Shown here piece after piece: positions 7,088-11,803 of a stretch of 12,292 nt of DNA. The stretch comes from an archaeon CG07_land_8_20_14_0_80_38_8 (GTDB lineage: Archaea; Nanobdellota; Nanobdellia; Tiddalikarchaeales; Tiddalikarchaeaceae): NCBI GenBank assembly GCA_002779595.1, contig PEWF01000105.1:1-12292 (forward strand). Reading direction: 5' to 3'. A program made the position numbers and the translations under genes. The notes beneath the pieces were generated by a model that ran no database searches, was not told where the DNA came from, and saw only the letters and a list, made by a program, of their open reading frames with translations. Every line of letters starts with the position of its first letter. Position 1 is the stretch's first letter.

Positions 7088-7570
7088 ATGCACTGTGTTA
7101 AATCAGACACTTCTTCATTATACGCGAATATGATGAAGTGCTTTCCTGAAAAATTCAGCAAATTAAGAGAGGATTTGCAGGACTTGTTCAGGCAGAAACC
7201 CCTTGATTTAACTAACTGCGTTGAATGCAGTTATTACAATGACAAGCACTGCTCGTACAAGAACCAGTTCAAGGAAGTATTTCCAGAGGAGCCAATCCTA
7301 TCATGCCAAGAGAAGGGATTATTGAAGGAAATAATGAATGAAACCAGTGACATTATTGAAATTTATGAATCATTGGAAACTAATGACGTTTTAATTCACG
7401 GAGTTGAAAATGAGGACTTCATCCAGACTGACAATTTTGTTGAATTAAGAATGGAATACTGGCATGCGAAGACTGACGAGATTATTTATGAATTCAGCAA
7501 TGGATTGTTTAAAACCAGGAAAAGTTTTGAAGAAACATTAAAAAGCAGCAAGATGGATAATTTTATTTAA
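7088..7570 (+). CDS. Hypothetical protein with a four-cysteine cluster
   Basis: I do not recognise this 160-aa protein. It is soluble and acidic overall. Cysteines C44, C47, C55 and C73 (NCVECSYYNDKHCSYK, later ILSCQEK) form a C-x2-C-x7-C-x17-C pattern that could hold zinc or an Fe-S cluster; C3 and C18 are additional. The second half (about 80-150) is mixed helix and strand, rich in Glu, with no cysteine (VENEDFIQTDNFVELRMEYW). The start at 7088 fits the TATA spacing. The gene ends 2 nt before tRNA-Leu, so the tRNA could be co-transcribed with it or use a promoter inside its 3' end. Confidence 0.7.
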   Translation: MHCVKSDTSSLYANMMKCFPEKFSKLREDLQDLFRQKPLDLTNCVECSYYNDKHCSYKNQFKEVFPEEPILSCQEKGLLKEIMNETSDIIEIYESLETNDVLIHGVENEDFIQTDNFVELRMEYWHAKTDEIIYEFSNGLFKTRKSFEETLKSSKMDNFI

Positions 7571-7572
7571 AT

Positions 7573-7656
7573 GCGGGGGTGCCGGAGCGGTCAAACGGGC
7601 CAGGTTGAGGGCCTGGTGGCTTAGTGCCTGCGAGGGTTCAAATCCCTTCCCCCGCA
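7573..7656 (+). tRNA. tRNA-Leu (anticodon GAG)
   Basis: This is an 84-nt class II tRNA. The acceptor stem GCGGGGG pairs with CCCCCGC with discriminator A at 7656. The anticodon stem CCAGG/CCTGG encloses the loop TTGAGGG with GAG at 7607-7609. The T arm is GAGGG-TTCAAAT-CCCTT. The long variable arm (TGGCTTAGTGCCTGC) fits leucine. CCA is not encoded (CTT follows) and there is no intron. It reads CUC and CUU codons. Its 3' 17 nt are repeated at 8218-8234, and the toxin gene on the opposite strand ends one base after it. Confidence 0.96.
7640..7656 (+). repeat. Direct repeat copy 1 (3' end of tRNA-Leu), putative att site
   Basis: AAATCCCTTCCCCCGCA, the T-loop end plus the 3' acceptor strand of tRNA-Leu, is identical to 8218-8234. 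tRNA 3' ends are the standard target of tyrosine-recombinase integration, and this copy keeps the tRNA intact. Confidence 0.7.
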
Positions 7657-7657
7657 C

Positions 7658-7906
7658 TTATTGTTTGTCTTTGTGGTATAAATTTAGAATAATTATTTCA
7701 TTCTTTTCTTTAATATAAGCGTATGATAATCTGAATGGTGAAATGTATACCTCTCTTGTGCCTTTTCTGGCAAACTTCATAGGCTTTCCTATTTCTGTAT
7801 TTTCTATTATTTTGTTTATTTGTTTCGTAATCTTATTCTTTAACAATTTATCTTTAATCTTCTTAATAATCTTTTCAAAATCAGCGCTGAAAGATACGTT
7901 TACCAT
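7658..7906 (-). CDS. RelE/ParE-type toxin of a toxin-antitoxin module
   Basis: This small basic 82-aa protein has two N-terminal helices (FSADFEKIIKKIKDKLLKNKITKQINKIIE) followed by beta strands REVYISPFRLSYAYIKEKNEIIILNLYHKDKQ. That is the RelE/ParE/HigB layout, with Arg at 51 and 59 and His78-Lys79 near the end. Family members cleave ribosome-bound mRNA or poison gyrase; the archaeal RelE branch is mostly ribosomal. The start ATG overlaps the antitoxin stop (ATGGTAA, 7 nt), giving translational coupling with the antitoxin first. No Shine-Dalgarno site is clear. The stop codon lies one base from the tRNA-Leu 3' end, so any 3' extension of the mRNA would be antisense to the tRNA. Confidence 0.82.
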   Translation of the reverse strand: MVNVSFSADFEKIIKKIKDKLLKNKITKQINKIIENTEIGKPMKFARKGTREVYISPFRLSYAYIKEKNEIIILNLYHKDKQ

Positions 7907-8166
7907 TTTTCAAGTTCTTCCAAAAAATCCTTTGCACTCATTTTCTTGAAATTTCCTTTCTCATACTCCTGCCATGCTTTTTCAGTCTCCTTGGCAAACT
8001 CAATATCTTCCTTAAGATTCTCATCCAAATCACTTGTTTTCTTCATTATTAACTGCCCATTATTTCTAATAATAAGCAATTTATCACCTTCCTTAATCCC
8101 TTTTCTCATCTCAGAAGGAATAACTACTTGCCCTTTAGAGCTCATCTTAGTAACAGCAATATTCAT
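7900..8166 (-). CDS. AbrB/SpoVT-type antitoxin
   Basis: This 88-aa protein carries an N-terminal swapped-hairpin AbrB DNA-binding domain (about 3-45: VTKMSSKGQVVIPSEMRKGIKEGDKLLII). The C-terminal half is acidic and helical (LKEDIEFAKETEKAWQEYEKGNFKKMSAKDFLEELEKW), as expected for a segment that wraps and blocks the toxin. It is the first gene of the two-gene operon. A TATA element and a perfect palindrome precede it, which fits autorepression by the antitoxin alone or with the toxin. Pairing of AbrB-type antitoxins with RelE-type toxins is common in archaea. Confidence 0.9.
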   Translation of the reverse strand: MNIAVTKMSSKGQVVIPSEMRKGIKEGDKLLIIRNNGQLIMKKTSDLDENLKEDIEFAKETEKAWQEYEKGNFKKMSAKDFLEELEKW

Positions 8167-8169
8167 AAT

Positions 8170-8185
8170 GTAAGATTAGTCTTAC
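8170..8185. promoter_or_regulatory. Palindromic operator candidate of the toxin-antitoxin operon
   Basis: GTAAGATTAGTCTTAC has perfect 6-nt arms (GTAAGA/TCTTAC) around TTAG. It sits between the TATA element and the antitoxin ATG, covering the expected transcription start. AbrB-type dimers binding here would block the polymerase. Confidence 0.6.
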
Positions 8186-8198
8186 TTTATATAAAAAT
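8186..8198 (-). promoter_or_regulatory. TATA element of the toxin-antitoxin operon
   Basis: Read on the minus strand this is ATTTTTATATAAA, centred about 26 nt before the antitoxin ATG (8166). It predicts a nearly leaderless mRNA. Confidence 0.6.
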
Positions 8199-8217
8199 GT
8201 TTTGGTGTTAGTTCCTT

Positions 8218-8234
8218 AAATCCCTTCCCCCGCA
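8218..8234 (+). repeat. Direct repeat copy 2 (tRNA-Leu 3' end fragment), putative att site
   Basis: This is an exact second copy of the last 17 nt of tRNA-Leu, 578 nt downstream. No tRNA lies upstream of it, although GTTCC at 8211-8215 faintly echoes the T loop. It is followed at once by the TATA element of the 8270 gene. Confidence 0.7.
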
Positions 8235-8236
8235 AA

Positions 8237-8246
8237 ACTTTTAAAC
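8237..8246 (+). promoter_or_regulatory. TATA element for the gene at 8270
   Basis: ACTTTTAAAC is centred 28 nt before ATG 8270, which decides for that ATG over the in-frame TTG at 8255. It starts 3 nt after the repeated tRNA end. Confidence 0.55.
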
Positions 8247-8269
8247 TGAAAAATTTGACTATCAAGGTT

Positions 8270-8596
8270 ATGACTCGCGTTGAAGTGGGAATGATAAAAG
8301 AAGAAACTTACCTGGACGGAATGGTTAGTACTACTAATGATGATCCTGAATTAGTGCAATCTTATCTTAATGAGGGCGAAACTGCTGCCCTGAAAAGTAT
8401 TGCTTTTGAAGGAAGCAACAGGGAAAAAGTAAGATTAGGAGTTACATATTCTGGTAAAAGTGATAAATCATCACTGCTTTTTTATGCCTTGGGAGTGCTT
8501 CAATACTCCCGCAGCAAGAAGAACCGAGCTGAGTATGTCAGAATAATTCCAAGAAATGAAGAAGAAGAAAAAATAATCAGAGGAGTATTTGAATAA
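8270..8596 (+). CDS. Hypothetical protein, 108 aa
   Basis: I do not recognise this small soluble protein (MTRVEVGMIKEETYLDGMVS...). It has an alternating strand pattern (KVRLGVTYSG), a helix (SSLLFYALGVLQYSRSKK), then EYVRIIPRNEEEEKIIRGVFE. No cysteines, membrane helix or signal peptide are seen. The start was chosen from the TATA spacing; the longer frame from TTG 8255 would place the start only 13 nt from the TATA centre. It is followed by the ferritin-like gene, which has its own promoter, so co-transcription is not required. Confidence 0.7.
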   Translation: MTRVEVGMIKEETYLDGMVSTTNDDPELVQSYLNEGETAALKSIAFEGSNREKVRLGVTYSGKSDKSSLLFYALGVLQYSRSKKNRAEYVRIIPRNEEEEKIIRGVFE

Positions 8597-8625
8597 TGTT
8601 TTTTGAGAGAAAAAAGTGATTGCAA

Positions 8626-8636
8626 AGTTTTAAAAC
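8626..8636 (+). promoter_or_regulatory. TATA element for the ferritin-like gene
   Basis: AGTTTTAAAAC is centred 28 nt before ATG 8659. It excludes the in-frame upstream TTG at 8620, which would lie before the TATA element and outside the transcript. Confidence 0.6.
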
Positions 8637-8658
8637 TAACCGCGCAATTATCATTGAT

Positions 8659-8943
8659 ATGCTGTCTACAATACCTTTTGATTTCAAAAAGGTTAACAAG
8701 AAAGATTTGGACAATGAATTATTAAGATTTGGGATGATTGCAGAGCTTGACGCAGTTAATTTGTACGAGCAAATGGCTGCAATGGCTGAAAATCCTGACC
8801 TGAAAAAAGTTTTCCTTGACATTGCAAAGGAGGAGAAAACACATGCCGGAGAATTCCAGACTCTCTTATTAAGAAGCGATAAGGAGCAGGTGGAAGAAAA
8901 TGAGCATGCAAAAAAAGAAATCAAGGACTTGACAGGAAAATAA
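8659..8943 (+). CDS. Stand-alone encapsulin-cargo-type ferritin-like protein (EncFtn/Flp family)
   Basis: This 94-aa two-helix iron-binding protein has helix 1 IAELDAVNLYEQMAAMAENPDLKKVFLDIA and helix 2 KEEKTHAGEFQTLLL. The ferroxidase residues would be E29, E59 and H62. The spacings of 30 and 3 are the same as E32, E62 and H65 of the Rhodospirillum rubrum EncFtn protein. The text strongly resembles the N-terminal ferritin-like domain of the Pyrococcus furiosus encapsulin (AELDAINLYEQMA, then REEKAHVGEF, then an end near KELTG). Here the protein stops exactly at IKDLTGK, where the shell domain would begin. EncFtn proteins form ring decamers with the iron site at a subunit interface and oxidise Fe(II) for storage. 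No shell gene follows. A rubrerythrin-like role in oxygen defence is the alternative. Confidence 0.85.
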   Translation: MLSTIPFDFKKVNKKDLDNELLRFGMIAELDAVNLYEQMAAMAENPDLKKVFLDIAKEEKTHAGEFQTLLLRSDKEQVEENEHAKKEIKDLTGK

Positions 8944-8969
8944 ATTTTTTTTAAATTATTTTTTTTTTG
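8944..8969 (+). terminator. T-rich transcription terminator after the ferritin-like gene
   Basis: Two long T-tracts (8945-8952 and 8959-8968) directly follow the stop codon. Archaeal RNA polymerase terminates at such U-tracts without a hairpin. Confidence 0.5.
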
Positions 8970-8973
8970 AAAA

Positions 8974-8984
8974 CATTAATAAAC
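8974..8984 (+). promoter_or_regulatory. TATA element for the Lys-rich protein gene
   Basis: CATTAATAAAC is centred about 28 nt before ATG 9007. It is less canonical than the TTTTAAA elements elsewhere but has the right spacing. Confidence 0.4.
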
Positions 8985-9006
8985 AGCCCAGCCTTATTCA
9001 TTAATT

Positions 9007-9243
9007 ATGAACAAGAGATTAATGGCTAAGAAGAAAAGAATATCTGCTGATTTAAGGGAAAAAGTTTCTGCTATTAAAAAGAAAGCAGATGCTGAAATAA
9101 GAAAAGTTGAGAACAGAACCAAAGCAATCTTAATGATTTTGGACAAAGCAATGAAGAAAACAATGGCAAAGAGAAAGCCTGCAAAGAAAAAGAAATTAGC
9201 AAAGAGAAAACCAGCAAGGAAAGGAAAGAAGAAAAGAAGATAA
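9007..9243 (+). CDS. Lysine-rich basic protein, likely nucleic-acid binding
   Basis: This 78-aa protein is roughly half Lys plus Arg. Residues 10-50 look like one amphipathic helix, possibly a coiled coil (ISADLREKVSAIKKKADAEIRKVENRTKAILMILDKAM). Residues 52-78 are an unstructured histone-H1-like tail with an imperfect repeat (MAKRKPAKKKK, then LAKRKPARKGKKKRR). Such tails bind DNA or RNA in bacterial HU/H1-like and archaeal proteins. I do not recognise a named family. A second ATG at 9022 is an alternative start. It is flanked by a T-tract terminator on each side, so it is probably monocistronic. A role in nucleoid or RNA binding is inferred from composition only. Confidence 0.7.
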   Translation: MNKRLMAKKKRISADLREKVSAIKKKADAEIRKVENRTKAILMILDKAMKKTMAKRKPAKKKKLAKRKPARKGKKKRR

Positions 9244-9262
9244 AAAAAATTGTTTTTTTTTT
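9242..9262. terminator. Bidirectional A/T-tract terminator between convergent genes
   Basis: Eight A, then TTG, then ten T fill the 17-nt gap and touch both stop codons. It gives a U-tract to transcripts from either side, and the A and T runs could also pair. Confidence 0.45.
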
Positions 9263-11072
9263 AAATTATTTTTTTAATTTTTAATTCTTTTAATTTTTCA
9301 CGAGTGGGCACGCCGTTCTCATCCCATCCCCTGAGTTTGTAATACTTCTTGACCATTAATGGAATATTTATTGATTTGAATTTCGGGCTGAGATTGTCCT
9401 CATCACTTTTTAATCCTTCGCGCAGGTTGAATAATCTCTGCAAATTGTTGACCTTCTCACCCAAAAGGACTAATGATTTCATGTTATATTTGTTGCCTGT
9501 TGAGTAATACAGCATTTTCAGCAAGTCACTGAACAAGTAATCCATTGCAGGATAAATTACTGGAATTTTCAATCCCAAAGCGACTAATCCCAAGTCAACC
9601 TTTATTTTCTGCACAAAATTGAACACTGGCTCGGGCATTAAGCCAGTATACGCTGCTGGCATGAATTTGCACAATATCATTGAATCAAACATTATAAGGA
9701 AGTCTTCCAGGAATTTGACTAATTCAACCCTTCCATGAGTGCTTTTATTATTACTTGCGCTGATTGGCAGGCCCAAGCATTCGAATAATGCCATGTAACC
9801 TGTTAAGTGATTCGCTCCCCTGTTGCCAGTTGCGTAATGCAGACCCATGCCGTAAGCGTTGAATGGATTGTAGCTGGGGAAGCCGGCGCCTTTCGCGTGA
9901 ACAATCAAGTTCTTTGCATGCCATTCTTCTGCAGTCTTAATCAAGCCCTTGCTGAGCGTTTCTTCTATTCCTTCCCTGTAAGCAATTTTTTTAATGGTGT
10001 CAAGGATTGCTTTCTTGTCGCCCCATTTAATCCTGCCTGATTCCATTGCAGCACCTAATAAGTTGCCCACATCTATAGTGTCCATTCCTAACTTGTCGCA
10101 CAAATCATTAGCTTTAATGAGGGTTATTGTGTCATGGTTGAGCAGATTGCTTCCCAATAACCCTGTTGACTCGTATTCAGGAATGCCGTATTCTTTGCCG
10201 TCAATCACTGCCCTCTTGTCGCACTTCGCAGTGCATGCAAAGCAGCTGTAAGATTTCTCCGCGTATTTGTCCAAATCCTTTGACTTAATGCTGTCCTCGT
10301 CATGGGTGAGTGTGAAATTCTTCACAGGCAGGGCGTTATGTTTGTTGACCTTGTCAAGGAAGAACGGCGTTCCGTGCTCGGGCAATTCTTTTGACAAAAT
10401 TGTTGACTTCTGGGTTAATTTTCTGAAATTATCAGATGTTTTGTTGAAATTTTCCTCGTCAAATAATTTTAATTTATTCATTGGCATAATAATCACTGCC
10501 TTTAAATTCTTTGAGCCCATAACTGCGCCTACTCCGTAGCGCGCTGCTGCCCTGTGCTTGTTGGTAATAATTGAAGCGCAAAGGGTTTTGTTTTCCCCTG
10601 CTTGGCCGATGCATGCCACGCTGCAGCCTTTGTATTTTTTTTTCAGATAATCTGTTGTGTCATTCGTGTCCTTTCCCCACAATTTTTTTGAGATTATTAA
10701 CTCAACCTTGCCATCTTTTATGACTAAATTCGCTGGCTGCCTGCTTTTGCCGGTTATTATTAATCCTGTTATTCCTGCGCGGCGCAGGTAAGCCCCGAAC
10801 ATTCCTCCCATGTAGCTCGCGCACCAGTAATTAGTTAACGGGCTTTTAGTGTAAACCCCGCATTTCCCGCTGCCCTGGCAGCTCGTGCCTACTAACGGGC
10901 CTGTGAAGAATAATAACTGGTTATTTCTGCTTAAAGGATTAATCCCTTTTTTCAGGTTATAATACAAGTAATAAGTTGCTAATGCTTCCCCTCCTATGAA
11001 TTCTTTTAGAATCTTTTTGTCAAAAGTGTATTTCCTGACTCGTCCGGCGTTTAGGTCAATTTTTAAAAACAT
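9261..11072 (-). CDS. aor: Tungsten-type aldehyde:ferredoxin oxidoreductase family protein
   Basis: This 603-aa cytoplasmic enzyme belongs to the AOR family (about 605 aa in Pyrococcus), which oxidises aldehydes to acids with ferredoxin as acceptor, using a tungsto-bispterin and one [4Fe-4S] cluster. The N-terminal pterin domain shows GPLVGTS (58-64), YMGGMFGAYLRRAG (87-100) and HRAAARYGVGAVMGSKNLKA (173-192). The cluster ligands are C277, C280, C284 (C-x2-C-x3-C) and C468. The two pterin motifs are DKLGMD (326-331) and DSMILC (463-468), where the usual Gly of DxxGLC is Ile. The C-terminus YYKLRGWDENGVPT (577-590) is diagnostic. The substrate class (AOR, FOR, GAPOR or WOR-like) cannot be set by eye. 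No MoaD-like or Fe-S partner gene lies next to it. It shares a 70-nt divergent promoter region with the 11143 operon. Confidence 0.93.
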   Translation of the reverse strand: MFLKIDLNAGRVRKYTFDKKILKEFIGGEALATYYLYYNLKKGINPLSRNNQLLFFTGPLVGTSCQGSGKCGVYTKSPLTNYWCASYMGGMFGAYLRRAGITGLIITGKSRQPANLVIKDGKVELIISKKLWGKDTNDTTDYLKKKYKGCSVACIGQAGENKTLCASIITNKHRAAARYGVGAVMGSKNLKAVIIMPMNKLKLFDEENFNKTSDNFRKLTQKSTILSKELPEHGTPFFLDKVNKHNALPVKNFTLTHDEDSIKSKDLDKYAEKSYSCFACTAKCDKRAVIDGKEYGIPEYESTGLLGSNLLNHDTITLIKANDLCDKLGMDTIDVGNLLGAAMESGRIKWGDKKAILDTIKKIAYREGIEETLSKGLIKTAEEWHAKNLIVHAKGAGFPSYNPFNAYGMGLHYATGNRGANHLTGYMALFECLGLPISASNNKSTHGRVELVKFLEDFLIMFDSMILCKFMPAAYTGLMPEPVFNFVQKIKVDLGLVALGLKIPVIYPAMDYLFSDLLKMLYYSTGNKYNMKSLVLLGEKVNNLQRLFNLREGLKSDEDNLSPKFKSINIPLMVKKYYKLRGWDENGVPTREKLKELKIKKII

Positions 11073-11096
11073 GATTATTATTTAACAAATTTCAGC

Positions 11097-11108
11097 GGTT
11101 AAAAAAAC
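11097..11108 (-). promoter_or_regulatory. TATA-like element for the AOR gene
   Basis: Read on the minus strand, GTTTTTTTAACC is centred about 29 nt before the ATG at 11072. It nearly touches the plus-strand TATA element of the divergent operon, so TBP binding at one may affect the other. Confidence 0.4.
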
Positions 11109-11118
11109 TTTTTAAAAC
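11107..11118 (+). promoter_or_regulatory. TATA element of the DUF4870-like operon
   Basis: ACTTTTTAAAAC is centred 30 nt before ATG 11143, the same form as the other leaderless promoters here. Confidence 0.55.
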
Positions 11119-11142
11119 GCTCAATTATCTTAATCATTCATA

Positions 11143-11412
11143 ATGGATGATTCAGTTAAGTGGAAATCTTTCCTTTGTTATTCGGGTATTTTATCTTTGG
11201 TATTCATAAAATCCAAGAATGATTTTGTAAGATTCCATGCAAAGCAGGGAATAGCATTAATGATTGCTGCCTCGCTTTCCTTAATCATACCAATCATAGG
11301 ATGGATTCTCATATGGCCATTCCTTGCAATCAGCGCATTCATTGCTGCAATGAGGGCATGGGAGGGCAAGAAGTGGAAGATTCCTATTATTAAAAATTTC
11401 ATAAAATACTAA
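11143..11412 (+). CDS. Small membrane protein, DUF4870/Tic20-like
   Basis: This 89-aa protein has a first hydrophobic segment (FLCYSGILSLVFI), the conserved loop NDFVRFHAKQGIAL, then two closely spaced helices (LMIAASLSLIIPIIGWILI and WPFLAISAFIAAMRAW), and ends KKWKIPIIKNFIKY. The motif of an aromatic followed by V-R-F-H-A-K-Q-G, and the terminal KIPIIG-like segment, are typical of DUF4870 (Tic20-like) proteins. These are small bacterial and archaeal membrane proteins of unknown function. It is the first gene of a two-gene operon with a paralogue 18 nt downstream; the pair may form a hetero-oligomer (inference). Confidence 0.75.
   Translation: MDDSVKWKSFLCYSGILSLVFIKSKNDFVRFHAKQGIALMIAASLSLIIPIIGWILIWPFLAISAFIAAMRAWEGKKWKIPIIKNFIKY
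11223..11248 (+). repeat. 26-nt exact repeat shared by the two DUF4870-like genes, copy 1
   Basis: This stretch encodes FVRFHAKQ and is identical base for base to 11595-11620, while the sequence on both sides has diverged. It is in the same reading frame in both genes. Confidence 0.7.
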
Positions 11413-11415
11413 AAA

Positions 11416-11422
11416 GAGGTGA
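11416..11422 (+). promoter_or_regulatory. Shine-Dalgarno site for the second DUF4870-like gene
   Basis: GAGGTGA is a full match to the archaeal anti-SD and ends 8 nt before ATG 11431. It also contains the in-frame GTG 11419, which therefore cannot be the start. Confidence 0.75.
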
Positions 11423-11430
11423 AAAAAATA

Positions 11431-11802
11431 ATGGCTGCAAAAATGAAAAAAGTTTCAGCAAAGAAAAGCAGTGCTGGTAAACCGGCAAACTCAGGAGCAA
11501 GCAGGAGCAGTGCAGGGAAAGGAACTACTCTGGCTGCAATTTCTTACTTGTGGGTTGCAGGGCTTATAATCCTGTTAACTGAGAAGAAAGACAGTTTTGT
11601 AAGATTCCATGCAAAGCAGGCAACCGCATTATTCCTTGTGGAAACATTGGCAACTATGAGCATAGTACTTGCATGGCTCACGCCAATCGCTGGCATTGCT
11701 GGATTAGTTGGAATAATTATGGCAATTCAGGGCAAGGAAACCAAGATACCTGTTGCTTACGAATTGGGCGAATGGTTTGCCGGATTAATCGGGCAAAAAT
11801 AA
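11431..11802 (+). CDS. Small membrane protein, DUF4870/Tic20-like, with Lys/Ser/Ala-rich N-terminal extension
   Basis: This 123-aa paralogue of the upstream gene begins with about 32 residues of low complexity (MAAKMKKVSAKKSSAGK..., ending SSAGKG) that the paralogue lacks. The membrane core follows: TLAAISYLWVAGLIILLT, the loop DSFVRFHAKQATALFLV, then LATMSIVLAWLTPIAGIAGLVGIIMAI, and QGKETKIPVAYELGEWFAGLIG. The positively charged tail should stay in the cytoplasm, where it could touch nucleic acid or a partner. ATG 11431 was chosen because of the GAGGTGA site 8 nt upstream. A hairpin with a T-run follows the stop codon. Confidence 0.78.
   Translation: MAAKMKKVSAKKSSAGKPANSGASRSSAGKGTTLAAISYLWVAGLIILLTEKKDSFVRFHAKQATALFLVETLATMSIVLAWLTPIAGIAGLVGIIMAIQGKETKIPVAYELGEWFAGLIGQK
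11595..11620 (+). repeat. 26-nt exact repeat shared by the two DUF4870-like genes, copy 2
   Basis: Identical to 11223-11248 and in the same frame (FVRFHAKQ). It points to duplication with local conservation or gene conversion. Confidence 0.7.
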
Positions 11803-11803
11803 G

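Larger units (their letters stand above)
7640..8234. mobile_element. Putative tRNA-targeted insertion carrying only a toxin-antitoxin operon
   Basis: The two copies of the 17-nt tRNA end bound an interval filled by the AbrB/RelE operon and its promoter. That is what site-specific integration into a tRNA gene leaves behind. No integrase gene or gene fragment is visible, so it is either a decayed remnant, a cassette moved in trans, or a transfer by homologous tRNA ends. The boundary is drawn to include both repeats. Confidence 0.5.

Noticed and set aside
7658..8173. Plus-strand open frames opposite the toxin-antitoxin genes (for example 7743-7949 and 7946-8173)
   Set aside because: Their products are hydrophobic, Ser/Phe-rich text typical of the complement of Lys/Glu-rich genes; the minus-strand products match known families.
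7657..8217. Integrase or integrase fragment inside the tRNA-flanked interval
   Set aside because: Both frames are fully used by the AbrB and RelE genes, and no R-H-R-Y type motif is seen.
8255..8269. TTG start giving a 5-residue longer N-terminus for the 8270 gene
   Set aside because: It would lie about 13 nt from the TATA centre, upstream of the expected transcript start; ATG 8270 has the usual 28-nt spacing.
8620..8658. TTG start giving a 13-residue longer ferritin-like protein
   Set aside because: The TATA element at 8626-8636 lies downstream of that codon, and the ATG at 8659 matches the family's start near its first helix.
9807..10539. Plus-strand open frames within the AOR gene
   Set aside because: They lie wholly inside a clear 603-aa enzyme on the other strand and show no recognisable domain.
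8944..11072. Encapsulin shell gene downstream of the ferritin-like gene
   Set aside because: The only genes are a 78-aa Lys-rich protein and an AOR-family enzyme; neither has HK97-fold shell features.
11419..11430. GTG start for the second DUF4870-like gene
   Set aside because: The GTG is part of the Shine-Dalgarno site GAGGTGA, which is correctly spaced for ATG 11431.
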